Source: Bradyrhizobium diazoefficiens | Lineage (GTDB): Bacteria; Pseudomonadota; Alphaproteobacteria; Rhizobiales; Xanthobacteraceae | Assembly (NCBI RefSeq): GCF_018129965.1 | Contig: NZ_JAFCKW010000022.1 | Location: 1-64,000, forward strand | Direction of reading: 5' to 3' | Length of the DNA stretch: 64,000 nucleotides | Shown: positions 33,595 to 42,034 of the stretch, piece by piece | How the letters are laid out: every line of letters begins with the position of its first letter | Position numbering within the stretch: the first letter of the stretch is position 1 | Program-made: the position numbers and the translations under genes | The notes under the pieces: model-generated | What the model was told of the DNA's origin: nothing | Databases searched by the model: none | Seen by the model: the letters and a program-made list of their open reading frames with translations, nothing else

Positions 33595-34352
33595 AAACGC
33601 CAGCCCGAATGCAGCGCAACGATGCCGCCCGACAATGTCTGCCAGTTGACGCGGGCAAAGCCGGCGTCGCGGATCATCTCCGCGAAGACGTTCGGCCTTG
33701 GAAACTTGCGAATCGATTCGACAAGATATTGGTAGGATTCGGCGTCGCCCGTGATCATGCGGCCGAGCGGCGGGATCACCTTGAACGAGAACAGATCATA
33801 GAGCTTGTCGAGCCCGGGCATCTCGACCGTCGAGAATTCGAGGCACAGGAAGCGGCTGCCGGGTTTCAGGACGCGATAGGCCTCGCGCAGCGCCAGATCG
33901 ATCTGCGGCACGTTGCGAATGCCGAAAGCGATCGTATAGGCGTCGAAGCTGCGATCGGCGAAGGCGAGCGCTTCGGCATTGCCCTCGACGAAATCGACCT
34001 GGGTCTCGAGATGCCGCTTGGCCGCGCGCTCGCGGCCGACCGCCAGCATGTCGGAATTGATGTCGCAGACGGTGGCATGAAAGCCGGGACCTGCCGCCTT
34101 GGCAGCCCGGAACGAGATGTCGCCGGTGCCGCCGGCAACGTCGAGCAACGCGAACGGCCGGTCGCTCCTGGGCGGATCCAGCGCGTTGATCATGATGTCC
34201 TTCCAGACCCGGTGCAGGCCGCCGGACATCAGATCGTTCATCAGATCATAGCGCGACGCCACGCTGTGAAACACATCGTTCACCAGCGTCTGCTTGTCGC
34301 CCAGGGGAACGTCCCTGAAGCCAAAATGCGTGGTTTCGCCCGGCCGATCCAT
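33591..34352 (-). CDS. ubiE: Demethylmenaquinone/2-polyprenyl-1,4-benzoquinol methyltransferase
   Basis: This SAM-dependent C-methyltransferase of ubiquinone synthesis has 253 residues. It shows YDLMNDLMSGGLHRVWKDIM (UbiE signature), the SAM loop LLDVAGGTGDISFRAAKAAG, DFVEGNAEALAFADRSFDAY, AFGIRNVPQIDLALREAYRV and FLCLEFSTVEMPGLDKLYDL. It is the first gene of the ubiE-ubiB-coaBC-dut series. mutM lies divergently 81 bases upstream. Confidence 0.96.
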   Translation of the reverse strand: MDRPGETTHFGFRDVPLGDKQTLVNDVFHSVASRYDLMNDLMSGGLHRVWKDIMINALDPPRSDRPFALLDVAGGTGDISFRAAKAAGPGFHATVCDINSDMLAVGRERAAKRHLETQVDFVEGNAEALAFADRSFDAYTIAFGIRNVPQIDLALREAYRVLKPGSRFLCLEFSTVEMPGLDKLYDLFSFKVIPPLGRMITGDAESYQYLVESIRKFPRPNVFAEMIRDAGFARVNWQTLSGGIVALHSGWRL

Positions 34353-34433
34353 TACTCTACTCCACTGGGCGAACCATAGCGCGCCCGTCGCAATGGCGCT
34401 ATCACACCGCCCTCATAAGGTGAATGCCTGACC

Positions 34434-35333
34434 ATGCCTGAATTGCCTGAAGTCGAGACCGTCCGCCGCGGCCTTCAGCCGGTCATGGAGGGTGCGAAAA
34501 TCCTGGTCGCGGAGGCCCGCAGGCCCGATCTGCGCTTTCCGTTCCAGCCGGATTTCGTGGCTCGGCTGCAGGGGCAGGTCGTCACGGGGCTTGGCCGCCG
34601 TGCAAAATATCTCATGGCCGACCTCGCCTCCGGCGACGTTTTGCTGATGCATCTGGGCATGTCGGGCTCGTTTCGCGTCATCAAGCAAGACAACGACGCA
34701 TCGCCCGGCGAGTTTCACTATCCCAGGGGCAAGGACTCCACGCACGACCACGTGCTGTTCCGGATGTCCTCGGGCGCCGACATCGTCTTCAACGACCCGC
34801 GCCGCTTCGGTTACATGAAAGTGATCGCGCGCAACGTGCTCGACGACGAGCCGCTGCTGCGCGACCTCGGCCCCGAGCCGCTCGGCAACGAATTCGATGC
34901 GGCCATGCTGGCGCGGTCCTGCCAGGACAAGAAAACGAGCCTGAAGGCCGCGCTGCTCGACCAGCGCGTGGTCGCGGGGCTTGGCAACATCTATGTCTGC
35001 GAAGCCTTGCACCGCTCGCATCTGTCGCCGCGCCGGATCGCCGCGACGCTCGCGACCAGGGGTCGCAAGGGCGTCGGCGGGGGCGAGCCGACCGATCACG
35101 CGAAGCGGTTGGTGAGTGCCATCCACACCGTGCTGAACGACGCCATCAAGGCCGGCGGATCGTCACTGCGCGATCACCGCCAGACCTCCGGCGAGCTCGG
35201 CTACTTCCAGCACTCCTTCAAGGTCTATGATCGTGAGGGCGAGCCCTGCAAGACGCCCGGCTGCGGCGGCACGGTAAAGCGTTTCACGCAGAACGGACGG
35301 TCGACCTTCTGGTGTCCGACATGTCAGAAGTAA
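34434..35333 (+). CDS. mutM: Formamidopyrimidine-DNA glycosylase
   Basis: This enzyme removes 8-oxoguanine and other oxidised purines from DNA, with beta-delta lyase activity. The 299-residue product begins MPELPEVETVRRGLQ (the N-terminal Pro is the nucleophile and Glu3 the acid). HHDHVLFRMSSG-like and NDPRRFGYMKVI strands, DQRVVAGLGNIYVCEALHRS (H2TH) and GYFQHSFKVYDREGEPCKT follow. The C-terminal zinc finger is complete (CKTPGC, then WCPTC). It is divergent from ubiE. Confidence 0.97.
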   Translation: MPELPEVETVRRGLQPVMEGAKILVAEARRPDLRFPFQPDFVARLQGQVVTGLGRRAKYLMADLASGDVLLMHLGMSGSFRVIKQDNDASPGEFHYPRGKDSTHDHVLFRMSSGADIVFNDPRRFGYMKVIARNVLDDEPLLRDLGPEPLGNEFDAAMLARSCQDKKTSLKAALLDQRVVAGLGNIYVCEALHRSHLSPRRIAATLATRGRKGVGGGEPTDHAKRLVSAIHTVLNDAIKAGGSSLRDHRQTSGELGYFQHSFKVYDREGEPCKTPGCGGTVKRFTQNGRSTFWCPTCQK

Positions 35334-35522
35334 TGCAGCGCCGTAGCGAGCGGGCGGTCGGCCCGTTACCCCATCTACGAATGCTCGCACGCGTCCATTT
35401 TAACCGACAAGTCAGACGTCTACGCGCTCCCGCCGAAATGAATGGGCCGGAAGCCGTTCTACTGTGCATGGGGTTGTTTTCGACATTTTGCGCGGTGACG
35501 GGTTCGTCATCGCCAAAACGCG

Positions 35523-35567
35523 AAGCGAAGCAATCCGGCCGGGCTGGAGACCGGATTGCTTCGTCGC
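35523..35567. repeat. Short inverted repeat in mutM-parA gap
   Basis: GAAGCAATCCGG (35527-35538) and CCGGATTGCTTC (35551-35562) form a perfect 12-bp stem with a 12-nt loop. It has no T-run, so it is unlikely to be a plain terminator; it may be a small REP-like unit. The rest of the 294-base gap between mutM and the convergent ParA gene holds no gene I can support. Confidence 0.55.
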
Positions 35568-35627
35568 TTGAGCGCTTCGACCGGATGGTGACGAAGCGCC
35601 CGTCTGCCGTCCGGGCGATTGCCCCGC

Positions 35628-36368
35628 TCAGGACGCCAGAATTTTGGTCTCCCTCGACGTGAGCCCGGAGGCGACGTGCAACACGCCGTCGGCTGCCGAG
35701 ATGACCTGGTCGATCAGGATATTGGTCGCCGAGATGTTGAGCCGGGCCTCGATCCACTGCCAGAGGCTGCAGATCTCCTCGGTCGATTTGCCGCTTGGCG
35801 CGAATTCGTTCACCGCAAGGCCGCTGGCGAGCGAGTCCTGGTGGTCGTTGCGCATCACGATCAGCGGACGCGCGAGCACATCGGTGAGATCGAGGGCTGC
35901 CTCCTCGGCGAGCGTGCCGGCCGCGTTGTCGATGCGCTGACCGCGGATCGGCGTCTGGTTCAGCACGAAGCTGTAGGGCTTGCGCCAGGCGCGCGCGACA
36001 CTGAGCGTCGAGGCGGTCGCCTCGATGTCGACGACGCTCGGCCGGGTCGGGATCAGGCAGAGGTCGCAGTAGCGAATCGCCGCGGTGGTCGCGGCGCTGA
36101 GGCCGGCCGCGGTGTCGACGATCGCAAGCTGCAGCCCGCTGTCGGCGAGCATCCTGAGGCGCGGCTCGATATCGGCCGCATGATAGATTGGCTCGACGAC
36201 GACGTCGTCCTTGTTGCGGCGGCGCAGCCAGTTGGACAGGGTACCCTGCGGGTCGGTTTCGATCAGGCGCACGGTGAAGCCGGCCTGCCTGGCCGCCAGC
36301 GCGAGGCCGACGGCGAGGGTGCTCTTGCCGCTGCCGCCCTTTTGCGTTGCGAGTACGATCGTGTGCAT
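35628..36368 (-). CDS. ParA/MinD-family ATPase, orphan
   Basis: A 246-residue ParA-superfamily ATPase. It opens MHTIVLATQKGGSGKSTLAV with the deviant Walker A KGGSGKST, followed by RLIETDPQGTLSNWLRRRNK, AIVDTAAGLSAATTAAIRYC (Walker B-like) and CLIPTRPSVVDIEAT. No ParB gene is next to it, so chromosome partitioning is unlikely; similar orphan ParA proteins position protein clusters or polar machinery. The ATG at 36368 gives the expected compact N terminus; in-frame upstream starts add a non-conserved basic segment. The cargo is not known. Confidence 0.87.
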   Translation of the reverse strand: MHTIVLATQKGGSGKSTLAVGLALAARQAGFTVRLIETDPQGTLSNWLRRRNKDDVVVEPIYHAADIEPRLRMLADSGLQLAIVDTAAGLSAATTAAIRYCDLCLIPTRPSVVDIEATASTLSVARAWRKPYSFVLNQTPIRGQRIDNAAGTLAEEAALDLTDVLARPLIVMRNDHQDSLASGLAVNEFAPSGKSTEEICSLWQWIEARLNISATNILIDQVISAADGVLHVASGLTSRETKILAS

Positions 36369-36609
36369 TGGAACATGAATCCTTTGGAGTGCCTGGGTGC
36401 AGGGTAACGCCACGCGAACGTGCATCTGGATGGATGCTGAGCGCTTCTCGCTCAGGACGTGCCCGGCCCGATCCAAAGGGGATCGCGGTTGTCCGAATCA
36501 GCAATGGTGATGATGGCAGAATCGGGAATGCCAGCTAATCCGTACCATTACTGGACCCGTAGTCGCGCGTATGGTGTGCTCGCCGCCGTGAAGTAAAGGG
36601 GCGAGCAGC

Positions 36610-38289
36610 ATGAGCGGAAACTGGCGCGACCGGACGCCGACGACCTTCGACTGCCAGAAGATGCCGGCGGTCTCGAGCCGCGGCATGGTGGTCAGCAACC
36701 ACCCGCTGGCCTCCAGCGCCGGTGCCGAGATGCTGGCCGCGGGTGGCAACGCCATCGACGCCGCGATCGCGACCCTGTTCACGCTGACCGTGGTCGAGCC
36801 GATGATGGTCGGCATCATCGGCGGCGGCATGGCGCATATCCGGCTCGCCGACGGCAGCCATCGCTTCATCGACGGCCAGAGCACCGTGCCCGCGGCGGTG
36901 CGGGACAGCAGCTACACATCCAGGCCGGGCTCGGCGCATGACGTGTTCGACACCGTCGGCGACGAGAACCTCAACGGCCCGAAAGCGGTTGCCACACCGG
37001 GCTCGCTGAAGGCCTGGTGCGAGACGCTGCGCCGGTTCGGCACCATGAGCCTCGCCGACGTCATGCAGCCTGCGATCAAGCATGCCGCGCGCGGCTATGC
37101 GGCGACGCCCTATCTGCACGAATGCATCAGCGAAAGCGCCGCCGAGATGCGCAAGGACAAGCCGATCGCGGCGGTGTTCCTGCCCGATGGCGCGCCCCTG
37201 AAGGTCGGCGAGCGCGTGGTGCAGGCCGAATATGCCGAGACCCTGCGCACTATCGCCGATCACGGCGAGCAATCCCTCTATGGAGGGCCGCTCGGTGACA
37301 TCCTCGCCGACTACATGGAGAAAGCCGGCGGCTTCATCCGCCGCAGCGATCTTGCCAGTTACAAGACCGTCGAACGGCAGCCAATCCGTGCCGACTATCG
37401 CGGCTGGACCATTTTGGGGCCGCCGCCGCCCGCAGCATCGGGCGTGCACATCGCGCAGATGCTCAACATCCTGGAAGGCTATGACATCGGCGGCCTCGGC
37501 TTCGGCACATCCGAGACGATTCACTACCTCGCCGAGGTCCTGAAGATCGCCTTCGCCGATCGTGCCGCGGCCAGTGGCGATCCCGACTATGTCGGCGTGC
37601 CCGTCGAGCGGCTGACCTCGAAGGCCTATGCCGAGGAGCGCCGCCGCGCCATCGATCCTTCGCGCGCACAGGCCTGGGGCGCCGGCGTGTCGCCGCTCGA
37701 AGGCGCGCACACCACGCACATGACGGCGGCAGATTCTTTCGGGAACGTGGTCGCGACCACGCAGACCATCAATAATCTGTTCGGCGCCAAGATCATGATC
37801 CCGGGTCTCGGCGCCATCGCCAACAATTACATGAACCTGTTCGATCCGCGCCCCGGCCATGCGCTGTCGCTGGCGCCCGGCAAGCGCGTGACGACCTCGA
37901 TGTCGCCGATGATGGCGCTGTGCGATGGCAAGCTGCGCTATGCGCTGGGCTTGCCCGGCGGCAAGCGCATCTTCCCGAGCGCGATGCAGGCGCTGGTCAA
38001 TCTCATCGACCACGGCATGAGCCTGCAGGAGGCGGTCGAGGCGCCGCGGGTCTGGACCGAAGGCAACGCGCTCGAAGTCGAGCAGGCGGTGCCCCCGAGT
38101 GTGCGCGCGAAGCTTGCGGCGCTCGGCCACGACGTCCAGGCCGTTGCGACCGTCGCCGGTGGCATGAACGGCATTGCCTTCCATGACGATGGCACCATGA
38201 CCGGCGCTGCCTGCTGGCGCGCAGATGGCACTCCGGTCGGGATGTCCGGCGGCCTCGCGCGCAGCGGTGTGCGGTTCAGGTTGGGTTAG
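36610..38289 (+). CDS. Gamma-glutamyltransferase-family protein
   Basis: An Ntn-hydrolase of the GGT family, 559 residues. The autoprocessing Thr is in EGAHTTHMTAADSFGNVVA, the usual TTH-x-x site (about residue 375), followed by TQTINNLFGAKIMIPGLG and SPMMALCDGKLRYALGLPGG. The N-terminal large-subunit part has SSAGAEMLAAGGNAIDAAIA and GIIGGGMAHIRLADG. No signal peptide is visible, unlike periplasmic GGTs, so a cytoplasmic role is likely (for example another acylase or glutathione-like substrate). No neighbour explains the pathway. The ATG at 36610 follows GGGGCGAGC. Confidence 0.88.
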   Translation: MSGNWRDRTPTTFDCQKMPAVSSRGMVVSNHPLASSAGAEMLAAGGNAIDAAIATLFTLTVVEPMMVGIIGGGMAHIRLADGSHRFIDGQSTVPAAVRDSSYTSRPGSAHDVFDTVGDENLNGPKAVATPGSLKAWCETLRRFGTMSLADVMQPAIKHAARGYAATPYLHECISESAAEMRKDKPIAAVFLPDGAPLKVGERVVQAEYAETLRTIADHGEQSLYGGPLGDILADYMEKAGGFIRRSDLASYKTVERQPIRADYRGWTILGPPPPAASGVHIAQMLNILEGYDIGGLGFGTSETIHYLAEVLKIAFADRAAASGDPDYVGVPVERLTSKAYAEERRRAIDPSRAQAWGAGVSPLEGAHTTHMTAADSFGNVVATTQTINNLFGAKIMIPGLGAIANNYMNLFDPRPGHALSLAPGKRVTTSMSPMMALCDGKLRYALGLPGGKRIFPSAMQALVNLIDHGMSLQEAVEAPRVWTEGNALEVEQAVPPSVRAKLAALGHDVQAVATVAGGMNGIAFHDDGTMTGAACWRADGTPVGMSGGLARSGVRFRLG

Positions 38290-38539
38290 CCGGGTGTTCG
38301 TAAGCGCTGCAGGCCTGCACCTGGATGCCAGAGGCGCCGTCCAACCCAACCTCTAGGGAAAGCCAATCCTGCGCCTGTCGTTTTTTGCACTTTGGTGGCG
38401 GTTTCCGGACGAATCCATGCGCCGTTGCACGGAACATGCCCCAAGATCATTTCGAGGCGGATGACGACACCAGCCGGGCATCTTATGATGGAACCTCGGC
38501 GACGGGCTTATCGATTGGTGTTTGAGTAAGGTTGTATCT

Positions 38540-39625
38540 ATGGGTGGGGATGGAGTTAGCGACTTCCTCGCGGGTGGCGGCGAGATGGGCGCTCTGACGC
38601 GTGCGTTCGACTGGTCGACCACGCCGATCGGCTCCCCGGACACCTGGCCGCAAAGTCTTCGGGTGACGGTGCGGCTCGTTCTGACCTCGCGCCATCCGAT
38701 GTTCATCTGGTGGGGGCCAGACCTCATCCAGTTCTACAATGACGCCTACCGGGCGACGATGGGGCCCGAAAGACATCCAAGCGCTCTCGGAGCGCGGGGG
38801 CGCGAGTGCTGGGCCGAGATCTGGGACATCATCGGTCCCCAGATCGAGTACGTCATGTCGGGCCAGGGCGCGACGTGGCATGAGGACCAGCTGGTCCCTG
38901 TCACGCGTCACGGTCGCCGCGAGGACGTCTGGTGGACATACAGCTTTGGCCCGATCGATCTCGACGGCAAGGTGGGCGGCGTGCTCGTGGTCTGCAAGGA
39001 CGTCACGTCCGAACACATGGGACGGGAGGCGCTGCACCTCATCAATGAGGAGCTGAAGCATCGCGTCAAGAACACGCTTGCCGTGCTGAGCGCAGTCGCA
39101 GCCCAGACATTTCGCGACCCCGCGAGCAAGTCAGATCTCGAAAAATACCAGGCGCGCCTTGCCGCGTTCGGACGTGCGCACGACCTGTTGACCGCGGCCA
39201 ATTGGGCTGCGGCGCCGCTTCAGGATGTGATCGACAACGCGCTGATGCCTCATCGGACGGGCGAAAGCCGCTTCGCGGTCACGGGTCCTTCGCTCGTCGT
39301 CAAATCCCGACAGGCCCTCGCCCTGTCGCTGGCAATCCACGAGCTGGCGACCAATGCCTTGAAGTATGGCGCTCTGACCGCGGCGAGCGGCCACGTCTCG
39401 ATTACATGGACTGCGGGGGATCAGGACGGAGAGCCGAAGTTCGTTTTCGTCTGGCAGGAGTTTGGCGGTCCCATGGTGGCGAAGCCCGACCGTGCGGGCT
39501 TTGGTTCGCGTCTCATTTCCCGGGTGCTGGAAGACGATTTCAGAGGCGAGGTCGAGGTTTCCTATGATGCGACCGGCCTCGTTTGTCGCCTGACGGCGCC
39601 GCTCGAGACGCTGGCGACGTCCTGA
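38540..39625 (+). CDS. PAS sensor histidine kinase, HWE/HisKA_2 type
   Basis: A soluble 361-residue kinase. Residues 15-165 form a PAS-like domain with PIGSPDTWPQSLRVTVRLVL, FIWWGPDLIQFYNDAYRATM and GVLVVCKDVTSEHMGREALH. The dimerisation helix carries ELKHRVKNTLAVLSAVAAQT with the phospho-acceptor His, typical of the HWE family common in Rhizobiales. The ATPase holds LALAIHELATNALKYGALT-like N box (LSLAIHELATNALKYGALTA) and GFGSRLISRVLEDDFRGEVE. No response regulator is adjacent. An ATG at 38540 is preceded by TAAGG; a TTG at 38522 is in frame. Confidence 0.88.
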   Translation: MGGDGVSDFLAGGGEMGALTRAFDWSTTPIGSPDTWPQSLRVTVRLVLTSRHPMFIWWGPDLIQFYNDAYRATMGPERHPSALGARGRECWAEIWDIIGPQIEYVMSGQGATWHEDQLVPVTRHGRREDVWWTYSFGPIDLDGKVGGVLVVCKDVTSEHMGREALHLINEELKHRVKNTLAVLSAVAAQTFRDPASKSDLEKYQARLAAFGRAHDLLTAANWAAAPLQDVIDNALMPHRTGESRFAVTGPSLVVKSRQALALSLAIHELATNALKYGALTAASGHVSITWTAGDQDGEPKFVFVWQEFGGPMVAKPDRAGFGSRLISRVLEDDFRGEVEVSYDATGLVCRLTAPLETLATS

Positions 39626-39626
39626 A

Positions 39627-40988
39627 TTATTTCCGCACGCAGATCACGCGCACCACAGCGGCGCCCGCATCCGTCGACGTGCCGTTCGCGGGCACTGCAT
39701 TCGCCTTCATGAAATCGCGCACGACGTCGGCGGAGATCATCACGGCCTGCGATGCGGGCACGGACGTCGCGGGTCCTGCAACCATCGCCGGCTTCAACAG
39801 CGCGACGCCGGCGAACTTGCCGTCGCCGTCGATGACCGGACTTCCTGAAAACCCGACGGACGGCGGCGGAGACAGCGCGGCAACGCCGCTGGTGACGGGC
39901 GCGAGCGCAGCCTTGAGGCCCGACACGCCGGCGGCGCCGCCTTGGCTCTGCGGATCGGCGATGCCGATGATGTCGACATTCGTCTTCGCCACGCCGTTCG
40001 CGAGGCTGAGCGGCTTCAGGCCACGCGCGCCATAGATGTGCAGCAGGGCGAGATCGTGCTCCTTGTCCTCGGCAAGGCGGTCGGCATTGCCGTAGCCGGC
40101 GATCGTGATGGCGAGGCAGCCATCACTGACGAGACGATCGGCCAGAATCGCGCCGTCGTCGCTGACGACGATGCCGGTCCCGTATTCGACCGTCTTGCGC
40201 GGCGCCGGCCCGGCTTGCGGTCCTGCAGGGAACGCGTTGAACGCGCTCGACATCGCGATCACGACCGGCTCGACCGTGTTCTCGGTCGCCTGGTCGTAGA
40301 GAATCGTCATGATGCGGACTTCATCGCCCTTGAAGGTTCCGCGCACGTAGAACTTCTTCAGGCCCTGCAATCCTGACAGCACGAAGAAATCGGGCTTCAC
40401 CACGGTGTAGTCGACCTTGCGCCCGGCCGGCTCCTTCTTCTCGAACTCGGCAAGCTTGGCGGTGGTGGGATTGGTCTCCTTGCGGCGGCTGAGCAGCACC
40501 TGCACCGTTCCGGTCGGCGAGCTCCATTTCGAACCGTTGGCATCGCTGGCCTGCTGCGGCACCAGTTTCGATGGAATGCCGAGCCGCGCGCCGCTGGTCG
40601 TCTCCGTGACCATCTTCCAGCCGACGCTCTCCTGCTTCCGCCGCGCGGTCTCGGCGAGCGCGGCGCGCTCCTGCGGGTTGAGCACGCCGGTCGGCTTGCT
40701 GCCCTTGAGCTTCTGATACTCCTTGATGGCGTCGACCATGCGCGCGCTGACGTCGCCGGTGATGGCGCCGTTGTATTGGCCGACCCAGGCGAGGTCGGAC
40801 TGTAGCGAGAGCCGTTCCGCCTGCGCCATGCCGTCCGCGGTTTCCGAAGGCGTCTGCAGGGCAGGCGGCTTGATCGGCACGGTCTGGACCAGCTTGGGTT
40901 TGGCGCCGGGGAGCTGAGGCGTCGTCATTTGCGCGCTCGCGCCCGTGGTAGCCGTCAACATCAGTGTTGCCGCAAGCATCGATCTCAT
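39627..40988 (-). CDS. Exported peptidoglycan-binding/trypsin-fold protein, probably an inactive protease
   Basis: The product of about 453 residues starts with a signal peptide (MRSMLAATLMLTATTGASA). A PG_binding_1-like helical domain follows (LSLQSDLAWVGQYNGAITGD, VDAIKEYQKLKGSKPTGVL). The C-terminal half has an HtrA/trypsin fold: YGTGIVVSDDGAILADRLVS, then EDKEHDLALLHIYGARGLKP and SVGFSGSPVIDGDGKFAGVA. The position of the HtrA TNAH His reads ADRL, so the catalytic His is missing, while Asp and Ser remain. It probably acts by binding. The ATG at 40988 is preferred for the clean signal peptide; ATGs at 41051 and 41033 are in frame. It is a periplasmic or lipoprotein-free exported protein. 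Confidence 0.83.
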   Translation of the reverse strand: MRSMLAATLMLTATTGASAQMTTPQLPGAKPKLVQTVPIKPPALQTPSETADGMAQAERLSLQSDLAWVGQYNGAITGDVSARMVDAIKEYQKLKGSKPTGVLNPQERAALAETARRKQESVGWKMVTETTSGARLGIPSKLVPQQASDANGSKWSSPTGTVQVLLSRRKETNPTTAKLAEFEKKEPAGRKVDYTVVKPDFFVLSGLQGLKKFYVRGTFKGDEVRIMTILYDQATENTVEPVVIAMSSAFNAFPAGPQAGPAPRKTVEYGTGIVVSDDGAILADRLVSDGCLAITIAGYGNADRLAEDKEHDLALLHIYGARGLKPLSLANGVAKTNVDIIGIADPQSQGGAAGVSGLKAALAPVTSGVAALSPPPSVGFSGSPVIDGDGKFAGVALLKPAMVAGPATSVPASQAVMISADVVRDFMKANAVPANGTSTDAGAAVVRVICVRK

Positions 40989-41094
40989 GACAAATCCAGC
41001 CAGCCCATTGAACGCAATGCCATTCAAGCACATCTCGTTGGTCGTGAACAATGTTGGGGCGGTTCAGGTGGCGATAGAGGCCACGCGTTCAGGT

Positions 41095-41198
41095 CCTCAT
41101 GCTGAGGAGCAGCCTCAAGGCCGCGTCTCGAAGGATGGCCCCGGGCGAGATCGGGGCCCTCATGGTGAGATGCGCGTGCCGCGCTCCGCACCATGAGG
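41095..41198. repeat. Interspersed palindromic intergenic repeat
   Basis: The ends CCTCATGCTGAGGAGC (41095-41110) and GCTCCGCACCATGAGG (41183-41198) are imperfectly complementary. Inside is GGCCCCGGGCGAGATCGGGGCC, a smaller hairpin. The whole gap between the exported protein and moeB is made of this repeat. Confidence 0.6.
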
Positions 41199-41221
41199 AT
41201 TGAGAGGAACGAAGGACGACG

Positions 41222-42025
41222 ATGCTGAGCCCGGACGAACTCGAACGCTATGCCCGCCATATCGTGCTGCGCGATGTCGGCGGACCGGGCCAGGCTGCGC
41301 TGAAACGCGCCTCCGTGCTGGTGATCGGCGCCGGCGGGCTCGGCGCGCCCGCTCTGATGTATCTGGCCGCCGCCGGCATCGGCACGCTCGGCGTGGTCGA
41401 TGACGACGTCGTCTCGCTGTCCAACCTCCAGCGTCAGGTGATCCACGCGACGCCCGATATCGGCCGGCACAAGGTCGAGAGTGCGGGCGAGCGGATCGCG
41501 GCGCTCAATCCGCATGTCCGCTTCGTCGGCCACGCCACCTGGTTCAACGCCGACAATGCGCTCGGCCTGATCGGCGACTACGATCTCGTGCTCGACGGCT
41601 CCGACAATTTTGCGACGCGCTATCTGGTATCCGACGCCTGCTTCTTCGCGAAGAAGCCGCTGATCACGGCGGCGCTCGGCACTTTCGACGGCTCGCTCAC
41701 CACCATCCGCGCGCATGAGACGAATGCCGACGGCGTGTTCAATCCGACCTATCGCTGCCTGTTTCCGGAGGCGCCGCCGCCCGGCACGGTGCCGGCCTGC
41801 GCGGAGGCCGGCGTCATGGGTGCGCTCGCGGGCATGATGGGGTCGATGATGGCGCTGGAGGCGATCCGCGAGATCGTCGGCTTCGGCGAGGGCCTCGTCG
41901 GCCGCCTCCTGATGATCGACGCGCGCGCGATGCGCTTCGAGACGCTGCGCTACGCGCGGGATCCCGCCAATCCGCTCAATGGCGATGGGCCGGTCATGAC
42001 GGACCTCAGCGCCCATCGCAGCTGA
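41222..42025 (+). CDS. moeB: MoeB/ThiF-family adenylyltransferase
   Basis: An E1-like enzyme of 267 residues that adenylates the C terminus of MoaD- or ThiS-type sulfur carriers. It shows MLSPDELERYARHIVLRDVG, the nucleotide loop SVLVIGAGGLGAPALMYLAA, VDDDVVSLSNLQRQVIHATP, LVLDGSDNFATRYLVSDACF, TIRAHETNADGVFNPTYRCL and PACAEAGVMGALAGMMGSMM. The two CxxC zinc pairs of E. coli MoeB are absent, as in many ThiF-like proteins. The molybdenum cofactor role is the usual call, but ThiF activity cannot be excluded since no moa or thi gene is nearby. Confidence 0.9.
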   Translation: MLSPDELERYARHIVLRDVGGPGQAALKRASVLVIGAGGLGAPALMYLAAAGIGTLGVVDDDVVSLSNLQRQVIHATPDIGRHKVESAGERIAALNPHVRFVGHATWFNADNALGLIGDYDLVLDGSDNFATRYLVSDACFFAKKPLITAALGTFDGSLTTIRAHETNADGVFNPTYRCLFPEAPPPGTVPACAEAGVMGALAGMMGSMMALEAIREIVGFGEGLVGRLLMIDARAMRFETLRYARDPANPLNGDGPVMTDLSAHRS

Positions 42026-42034
42026 TTGAAGCCG

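Noticed and set aside
35312..35662. A 116-codon plus-strand frame after mutM
   Set aside because: It overlaps the end of mutM and a hairpin repeat, and runs into the end of the ParA-like gene.
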